DNA of 58,532 bases from a virus, in the IMG/VR virus record IMGVR_UViG_3300010885_088860, positions 1 to 58,532 of that record; one strand, given 5' to 3'. Positions within the stretch are counted from its first letter, which is position 1. Each line of letters opens with the position of its first letter. This document shows, piece after piece, positions 52,993 to 58,532 of this stretch. Made by a program: the position numbers and the translations under genes. Below the pieces are notes generated by a model. It saw nothing but the letters and a program-made list of their open reading frames with translations. It did not search any database and had not been told where the DNA came from.

Positions 52993-54906
52993 ATGGCTTT
53001 CCAAGTTTCGCCTAATGTCCTGGTTCAGGAACGCGACGTTAGCTTGTTTGTGCCGCAGGTTGCCACCACGGCTGGCGCTTTCGTCGGACAATTTAACTGG
53101 GGTCCTGCCGAGGTTTTTGTAACTCTGGACAGCGAAAAGACGCTGTTCAATACCTTTGGTCGCCCCGACAGTAGCGTGGCCAAGTACTGGTTTACCGCAG
53201 CCAACTTCCTGAGCTATGGCAACAACCTGCAGGTCAGCCGCGTCTGCGACACCGTGGCTCGCAACAGCGTGGCCGCGGGCACTGCAGCGTTGGTTCGTAA
53301 CGAAGACAACTACAACGGCGTCAACGGCTATACCGCACCTACCCTGACTAGCACCGAATTCGTGGCCAAGTATCCGGGTACCCTGGGCGATAACCTCAAG
53401 GTCAGTATGTGCGACTACAACAGCTACCAGTTTACCGCCACGATGAGCAGTGTAACTGCCACCAGCGCAGGCGTGGCTGCACTGAGCCGCCCGGTACCCA
53501 AGGGTAGCTGGCTGGAAGTCACCCTGAGTGGCAGTACCTATCGATTCCAGACCACGACCGATGCTGCCCTGAGTGCCACTACACTGACCTTCACCAACAA
53601 CACAGGCCTGACCTCGAGCAGCAGCGCTTCTGCTACAGTACTCTGGGAGTTCTGGGATCAGGTTGAGAGTCGCCCCAGCAACACTCGCTTCGCGCTGAGC
53701 AAGACCGGCGCTAGCAGCAGTGCTACAATCTACGACGAACTGCATGTCGTGGTGGTGGACGAAGATGGTGGCATCACTGGTACTGCCGGTACTGTCCTGG
53801 AAAAGTGGCAGGGCCTAAGCAAGGCCAGCGACGCTGTTGGCACCGACGGCACCAACATCTATTATACTGCCTTCCTCAATCTCAACAGTAGCTGGATCTG
53901 GTACGGTAGCCATACTGCTCTGACTGGCGCGGCTCAGATTGCCTGGGGCAGCGCAGTACCGGCAGCCAGCACGGGCTTCACCACCATGAGTCAGGTGCTG
54001 AGCCGCAGCCTGAGCAGCGGTGTCAATGTCACCGCCACGGACGGACTCATGCAGACCGAATATGCCAAGCTGGCCAATGCCGAACTCTACGACGTCAGTT
54101 TGATGCCTGTAGTAGGTGTGTCCACAGACAATGCCACGGCTCGTTGGGTTGTTGACAATGTTGCCGATGTGCGTCGCGACTGCGTGGTGTTCACCAGCCC
54201 CAGCACCAGCACACTGATTACTGCTCAGGCCGTGGTCAATGACCGCAACACCAACTTCAACAAGGACAGCACCTATGCTGTCATGGACAGCGGCTGGAAG
54301 TATCAGTATGACCGCTACAACGATACCTATCGCTGGATACCCCTGGCCGCAGACACCGCGGGCCTGTGTGTGCGCACCGATCTCGTGGCCGACCCCTGGT
54401 ACAGCCCGGGTGGTTATACCCGCGGCCAGGTCAAGAATGTTGTGCGTCTAAACTGGAGCCCCAACAAGACCGATCGTGACAACCTGTATCGTTTCCAGGT
54501 CAATCCCATAATCAACCAGCCGGGATTTGGCACCATACTGTTCGGCGACAAGACGCTGACCCAGAAGCCCAGTGCTTTTGACCGCATCAATGTGCGTCGA
54601 CTGTTCATTGTGCTGGAAAAGGCCATTGCTACCGCAGCCAAGTTCCAGCTGTTTGAGTTCAATGATGCCTTTACCCGCAGCCAGTTTGTGGCTCTGGTGG
54701 AACCCTTCCTCCGCGACGTTCAGGGCCGCCGAGGCATCACGGATTTCCGAGTAGTGTGCGACGACACCAACAACACAGCCGAGGTCATTGACCGCAACGA
54801 ATTCGTGGCCGATATCTATATCAAGCCCGCTCGAAGCATCAATTTCATCACGCTGACGTTCGTGGCCACGCGCTCGGGCATCAATTTCGAAGAAATCGGC
54901 GCCTAA
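52993..54906 (+). CDS. 18: Tail sheath protein gp18-like (637 aa)
   Basis: gp18 forms the contractile sheath. The N-terminal FQVSPNVLVQERDVSLFVPQ and GAFVGQFNWGPAEVFVTLDS, then LFNTFGRPDSSVAKYWFTAA, and the C-terminal RINVRRLFIVLEKAIATAAK with FEFNDAFTRSQFVALVEPFL and RGITDFRVVCDDTNN are diagnostic of the family. The middle is an insertion domain typical of T4-like sheaths. T4 gp18 has 659 residues. A strong AAGGAG lies before the ATG and gp19 follows after 22 bases. Confidence 0.97.
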   Translation: MAFQVSPNVLVQERDVSLFVPQVATTAGAFVGQFNWGPAEVFVTLDSEKTLFNTFGRPDSSVAKYWFTAANFLSYGNNLQVSRVCDTVARNSVAAGTAALVRNEDNYNGVNGYTAPTLTSTEFVAKYPGTLGDNLKVSMCDYNSYQFTATMSSVTATSAGVAALSRPVPKGSWLEVTLSGSTYRFQTTTDAALSATTLTFTNNTGLTSSSSASATVLWEFWDQVESRPSNTRFALSKTGASSSATIYDELHVVVVDEDGGITGTAGTVLEKWQGLSKASDAVGTDGTNIYYTAFLNLNSSWIWYGSHTALTGAAQIAWGSAVPAASTGFTTMSQVLSRSLSSGVNVTATDGLMQTEYAKLANAELYDVSLMPVVGVSTDNATARWVVDNVADVRRDCVVFTSPSTSTLITAQAVVNDRNTNFNKDSTYAVMDSGWKYQYDRYNDTYRWIPLAADTAGLCVRTDLVADPWYSPGGYTRGQVKNVVRLNWSPNKTDRDNLYRFQVNPIINQPGFGTILFGDKTLTQKPSAFDRINVRRLFIVLEKAIATAAKFQLFEFNDAFTRSQFVALVEPFLRDVQGRRGITDFRVVCDDTNNTAEVIDRNEFVADIYIKPARSINFITLTFVATRSGINFEEIGA

Positions 54907-54928
54907 GACCTAAAAGGAGAAACATAAC

Positions 54929-55537
54929 ATGGCAGAACGGTCAATTTTTAACGTTGATCAATTCAAGGCCGCAATGGTTGGTGGCGGTGCTCGCGCCAAC
55001 CAGTTTTTTGTGACGCTGAACTTCCCCAGCTATGTTACGCTGGGTGGGGCCGCGGCGGCACAGGCAGCCTTCTTGGTCAATGCCACCACACTACCGGGCA
55101 GCACGGTTAACCCCACGGTTGTACCCTATCGCGGTCGTGAAGTCAAGTTTGCGGGCGAACGTACCTTCACGCCCTGGACCGTCACGGTGTTGAACGATGT
55201 CAGCTTCAACATTCGTAACAGTCTGGAAGCGTGGATGGAGGGCATGAACGGCCTGGTCAACAACAACGGCCGCACCAACCCTCGCGACTATCAGGTCAAC
55301 CTGAGCGTGACCCAGCTGGATCGCAACAACAACCCGCTCAAAAGCTACACCCTGGCCAGCGCCATGCCCGTGGAGCTCAGCGAAATCGGCCTGAACTTCG
55401 GCGAAAATGACACCATTGAAACCTATACCTGTACCTTTGTCTATCAGCACTACACCACTACCCTGGACAGTGCACTGAGCCTGGGCAACACCGTGAACCA
55501 GGTCGCCAACGCTGGTCGCGGTATCTTTGGTATCTAA
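54929..55537 (+). CDS. 19: Tail tube protein gp19-like (202 aa)
   Basis: The tube fold is clear: FNVDQFKAAMVGGGARANQF with FFVTLNFPSYV, AAFLVNATTLPGSTVNPTVV, PYRGREVKFAGERTFTPWTV, FNIRNSLEAWMEGMNGLVNN and YQVNLSVTQLDRNNNPLKSY followed by VELSEIGLNFGENDTIETYT. It is longer than T4 gp19 (163), mostly through a C-terminal tail that may line or coat the tube. An AAAAGGAGA ribosome binding site precedes the ATG. It is co-transcribed with gp18. Confidence 0.96.
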   Translation: MAERSIFNVDQFKAAMVGGGARANQFFVTLNFPSYVTLGGAAAAQAAFLVNATTLPGSTVNPTVVPYRGREVKFAGERTFTPWTVTVLNDVSFNIRNSLEAWMEGMNGLVNNNGRTNPRDYQVNLSVTQLDRNNNPLKSYTLASAMPVELSEIGLNFGENDTIETYTCTFVYQHYTTTLDSALSLGNTVNQVANAGRGIFGI

Positions 55538-55556
55538 GGTTCAGGACAACTAGATC

Positions 55557-57212
55557 ATGGCTGATTTTACATTATTTGGTTACACTCTGACCAAGCAGAA
55601 GCCTGAGCCCAAGGGGGCTCAGAGCTTCGTTATGCCTCAGGACGACGACGGCGCACAAAACATCAATGCCAGTGGATTCTTTGGAACCTACCTGGACATT
55701 GACGCCACGGCCAAGAGCGAAAATGACCTCATCAATCGATACCGAGACATAGCTCTGTATCCGGACTGCGACAGCGCCATCGAAGACATTGTCAACGAGG
55801 CCGTGGCGGCCCAGGACAACGAAGCCGTGGTGCAGGTTAATCTGGACAAGGTTAACCTCAGCGCCAATGTCAAGCGCATGATTGAAGAAGAGTTTGGCAA
55901 CATTCTCAAGTTGCTGGACTTCAACAGCAAGTCACATGACATCTTCAAACGCTGGTATGTAGACGGTCGCATCCCCTATCACAAGATTGTGGATACCAGC
56001 CGACCCAAGCAGGGCATACAAGAATTACGCTACATTGACCCTCGCAAGATCAAAAAGGTCCGCAAGGTCAAGAAGCAAAAGGACCCCAAGACTGGCGTTG
56101 AATTCATTCAGGAAATTCAGGAATTCTACGTCTATAACGAAAAGGGGCTAGTGGCCAGCACCAACAACTACAACAGCACCGGCACGGGCATACAGATCGC
56201 GCCCGATGCCATAGCCTACTGCACCAGCGGCTTGATTGATCTGGACAAGAACATGGTGCTGGGCCATCTGCACAAGGCCATCAAGGTTGTGAACCAGCTT
56301 CGCATGGTGGAAGACAGCCTGGTCATATATCGCATGAGCCGGGCGCCCGAGCGTCGCATCTTCTACATCGATGTGGGCAATTTACCCAAGGCCAAGGCCG
56401 AGCAGTATGTGAAAAGCATCATGGACCGTTATCGCAACAAGGTCACCTATGATGCCAGTACCGGAGAGATTCGGGACGAAAAGAAGACCCTGAGCATGCT
56501 GGAAGATTTCTGGATGCCGCGTCGCGAAGGTGGCAAGGGCACGGAAATTACCACGCTCGAGGGTGGTCAGAATCTGGGTGAAATCAATGACATCAACTAC
56601 TTTCAGAATAAGCTCTATCAGAGTCTGAACGTGCCCGCGAGTCGTATGCGACCCGATGCCGGCATGAACTTTGGTCGCCAGGCCGAGATCACCCGAGACG
56701 AATTAAAATTCAGCAAGTTTGTGAGCCGGCTTCGCAAGAAGTTTGGCGAGCTGTTCGACGACCTGTTGCGCACTCAGCTCCTGCTCAAGGGCATCATGAA
56801 CGAGCAGGACTGGGATGCTATTCGCGAGGATATCTACTACGACTTCACGCAGGACAGCTACATGTCCGAGGCGCGCGAAGCCGAGATCATGCGCAACCGC
56901 ATCGACTTGCTCAATCAAATTCAGCCCTATGTGGGCACCTACTTCAGCCGCGAGTTTGTATACAGCGACATCCTGCAGCTGACCGAAGAAGATCGTGAAC
57001 GCATACAGAAGGAAATCGATGCCGACACCGAGCTGCAGCAGCAGATGTCTGCGCAGCAGACCGGCCCGGGGTCAATGCAGGCCGCGGCGCTGAGCAACGA
57101 AACCGGCGGTGCGGCCCCGAGCACTGATGCTGGTCCGCAACCCTATGACCCCAACAATCCGCAGGTAGAACAGCGGTTGATAAATAAATTCATGTTAATC
57201 AAGGAAGCCTGA
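55557..57212 (+). CDS. 20: Portal vertex protein gp20-like (551 aa)
   Basis: gp20 forms the dodecameric portal that starts head assembly and through which DNA is packaged. Diagnostic segments: NDLINRYRDIALYPDCDSAI, EDIVNEAVAAQDNEAVVQVN, FNSKSHDIFKRWYVDGRIPY, QGIQELRYIDPRKIKKVRKV, LGHLHKAIKVVNQLRMVEDS with LVIYRMSRAPERRIFYIDVG, and YFQNKLYQSLNVPASRMRPD. Length fits T4 gp20 (524). The C-terminal 60 residues are Gln/Ala/Pro-rich, and a late promoter for gp67 lies in the last codons. Confidence 0.97.
   Translation: MADFTLFGYTLTKQKPEPKGAQSFVMPQDDDGAQNINASGFFGTYLDIDATAKSENDLINRYRDIALYPDCDSAIEDIVNEAVAAQDNEAVVQVNLDKVNLSANVKRMIEEEFGNILKLLDFNSKSHDIFKRWYVDGRIPYHKIVDTSRPKQGIQELRYIDPRKIKKVRKVKKQKDPKTGVEFIQEIQEFYVYNEKGLVASTNNYNSTGTGIQIAPDAIAYCTSGLIDLDKNMVLGHLHKAIKVVNQLRMVEDSLVIYRMSRAPERRIFYIDVGNLPKAKAEQYVKSIMDRYRNKVTYDASTGEIRDEKKTLSMLEDFWMPRREGGKGTEITTLEGGQNLGEINDINYFQNKLYQSLNVPASRMRPDAGMNFGRQAEITRDELKFSKFVSRLRKKFGELFDDLLRTQLLLKGIMNEQDWDAIREDIYYDFTQDSYMSEAREAEIMRNRIDLLNQIQPYVGTYFSREFVYSDILQLTEEDRERIQKEIDADTELQQQMSAQQTGPGSMQAAALSNETGGAAPSTDAGPQPYDPNNPQVEQRLINKFMLIKEA
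57179..57186 (+). promoter_or_regulatory. T4-type late promoter GATAAATA
   Basis: GATAAATAAATT lies in the last codons of gp20, 27 bases before the gp67 ATG. Confidence 0.55.
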
Positions 57213-57213
57213 G

Positions 57214-57366
57214 ATGAACGACGCTATTCACGAACTCATTGACACCATTCTCATGGACCGGGGCGCCGAGGCTCAGGAAACATTTCAGGATATCATGGCG
57301 CTCAAGATGAACGACGTCCTGGACGCTCAAAAGATTGCCATGGCTCAGCAGCTGGGCCAACAATAA
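57214..57366 (+). CDS. 67: Prohead core protein gp67-like (50 aa)
   Basis: The product MNDAIHELIDTILMDRGAEA continues QETFQDIMALKMNDVLDAQK and ends MAQQLGQQ. The pattern LIDxIL, then ExxF-xxIMxxK, then a helix with A-QK is that of the small prohead core protein following the portal in T4-like phages (T4 gp67, 80 aa; shorter versions in cyanophages). Core proteins fill the prohead before DNA entry and are cut to small peptides by the gp21 protease. The start has AAGGA 9 bases upstream, and position right after gp20 is the canonical one. Confidence 0.85.
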   Translation: MNDAIHELIDTILMDRGAEAQETFQDIMALKMNDVLDAQKIAMAQQLGQQ

Positions 57367-57437
57367 ACGGAATAATTCATCAACCCGGTACACAGCCAGT
57401 ATAAGGCGATGTCAATACAGAGTCAATAGGAGATTGC

Positions 57438-58532
57438 ATGAACTACCACGACCTTCGAGAAGCCATGCGCCGCAGTCCCTATGCCATAGGCATGGCTGTG
57501 GCCAAGCGCGCCGCGGGCTACGGGGCTGAGCCTGCAGAGAACCTGCCCAAGAGCGTAATCACCAAGGCACATGAAATCGCCAAGAAGATCCGTGCCAACG
57601 AAGAGTTCGATGCCGAAATCCAAGAACTGCTGGCCGAGAGCCTGGGCGACCACGCTGGGCTCATGGACTATGCTCGCAAACTACGTCCGGACCACATGGA
57701 CCGCGACGACATGATCAAGGCCGCACATCTGATCAAGTCCGGTGACGTTCAGGCTTTGCGCACCCATGTGCGTGGCATGGACACCGACCCCCGCGACCAC
57801 GTGCTGGATCATATTCATCGTCAGCACTGGAAGGCGCTGGGCTTCAAGTCCATACGCGAAGATACCACAGAGACCTTGGACGAGGCTACTGCTCGCTTCA
57901 AGGTCATTAGCAGCGCGCTCAAGGATTCTACTCGCGCCAAGCCGCATGCTGTGGTGGACACCGCGCAGGGCTTCAAGGCCGTGAGTCGGCATGACACTCG
58001 CGACGAGGCCCTGGCACAGGCCACTGCACTCAACGATAAGCACAGCCAGCAGCGGGAAGCTGTTGAGTACATGGACGAGGACATCAAACAGGAGTACCAG
58101 GCCCTAAAAAAGCATGACATCGGCACCTTGCGCAACATGATCAAGAGTCAGCGCAAGATTGTGGATACCTCGGAATACCGAAGCAAGGACCATGCCATTT
58201 CGGCCTACCTACGCCATAAACACGGTAACCGTCGGGTGGCTGCAGCGTTTGGGCTCGCCGAAGGCTATCGCGTAGTGGCCACCACCAAGGACGGCGAGAC
58301 CTTCAGGTCCGGTGTGCATGCCACCAAGGAAAAAGCTCTGAGCCAGCACTATCGTATGTCCAAGAGCGGCCAGTACAAGAACATCGAACTGCAGAAAGAA
58401 GAAGTCGAACAGGTTGACGAAGTTTCAACACCGATGCTTGCAAGATATGTCAAAGGCGCCGCAAGAGACACCGCTGCAAGAGGTGAAAGAGATGGCAAAT
58501 CTGCACTTGATAAAAATCTGAAACGTCAAAGA
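57438..58532 (+). CDS. Head-region protein (at least 365 aa, truncated by window end), gp68-position
   Basis: ATG 57438 follows AGGAG (57429-57433). The N-terminal 110 residues (NYHDLREAMRRSPYAIGMAV, AKRAAGYGAEPAENLPKSVI, THEIAKKI-type helices) are helical; then come two copies of an approximately 60-residue beta-alpha unit, KPHAVVDTAQGFKAVSRHDT and GYRVVATTKDGETFRSGVHA. At the window edge VDEVSTPMLARYVKGAARDT begins the short VDEVS-x-x-x-L-xx-Y motif widely found in phage head and scaffold-linked proteins. In T4 this place is held by gp68 and gp21. Codon use changes near 58430 (AGA and GCA appear). The 3' end is outside the window. Confidence 0.75.
   Translation, partial: MNYHDLREAMRRSPYAIGMAVAKRAAGYGAEPAENLPKSVITKAHEIAKKIRANEEFDAEIQELLAESLGDHAGLMDYARKLRPDHMDRDDMIKAAHLIKSGDVQALRTHVRGMDTDPRDHVLDHIHRQHWKALGFKSIREDTTETLDEATARFKVISSALKDSTRAKPHAVVDTAQGFKAVSRHDTRDEALAQATALNDKHSQQREAVEYMDEDIKQEYQALKKHDIGTLRNMIKSQRKIVDTSEYRSKDHAISAYLRHKHGNRRVAAAFGLAEGYRVVATTKDGETFRSGVHATKEKALSQHYRMSKSGQYKNIELQKEEVEQVDEVSTPMLARYVKGAARDTAARGERDGKSALDKNLKRQR

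Noticed and set aside
1-58532. tRNA genes, integrase, attachment sites or insertion sequences
   Set aside because: None was recognised on reading; no tRNA-like cloverleaf, transposase or integrase motif was seen, though no dedicated search could be run.

Overview
This window is a stretch of the genome of a tailed phage of the T4 supergroup (contractile-tail myovirus type), with a gene content closest to the marine/freshwater cyanophage- and pelagiphage-like branch. The evidence is a near-complete set of T4-type replication, baseplate, neck, terminase, sheath, tube and portal homologues (gp33, gp59, gp32, gp26/gp51, gp54, gp4, gp48, gp53, gp27, gp5, PAAR/gp5.4, gp25, gp6, gp7, gp8, gp13-gp20, gp67). 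T4-type late promoters (T/G/C-ATAAATA) stand before many operons. The DNA looks moderately GC-rich by eye (composition not computed). No host genes, tRNAs, integrase or CRISPR array were seen.

Layout. 1-0.7 kb: small membrane and HExxH proteins, then a 23-codon gene at 594-665 that I read as pqqA, the peptide precursor of the cofactor PQQ, with its own sigma70-like promoter, 5' hairpin and terminator. 0.8-4.1 kb (+): tandem early and late promoters, a glycosyltransferase-like gene, the late-transcription co-activator gp33, helicase loader gp59, two small genes and the ssDNA-binding protein gp32 with a consensus sigma70 promoter. 4.1-8.7 kb (-): tail-core genes gp4, an unnamed virion gene, gp54, gp26, gp51 and a tape-measure-like gene. 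gp51 has no good start of its own and appears to be made by a -1 frameshift from gp26. 8.7-31.4 kb (+): tail-tube cap, wedge, hub and spike genes, a glycine-rich adhesin, PAAR tip protein flanked by two cupins, gp25-gp6-gp7-gp8 and a 2345-residue structural protein. 31.4-43.3 kb: host-recognition region with a 2508-residue repetitive fibre and four glycine-rich adhesin-like genes, three of them paralogues with an Mtd-like N-terminus. 43.6-58.5 kb: a large virion protein, neck (gp13, gp14, gp15), a fibre-like gene, terminase (gp16, gp17), sheath, tube, portal, the tiny prohead core gene gp67 and a truncated head-region gene.

How it fits together. The early part provides replication and the switch to late transcription; the late part builds baseplate, tail, neck and head portal and packages DNA. 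The pqqA gene suggests a host that makes PQQ for periplasmic dehydrogenases (for example a methylotroph or another PQQ-synthesising proteobacterium). PqqA is consumed one-for-one as PQQ is made, so a 72-base gene could be a cheap way to sustain flux through the host PqqB-E enzymes. That role is inference; the peptide match is seen directly. All function calls are from reading the sequence and remembered family features; no database search was run.
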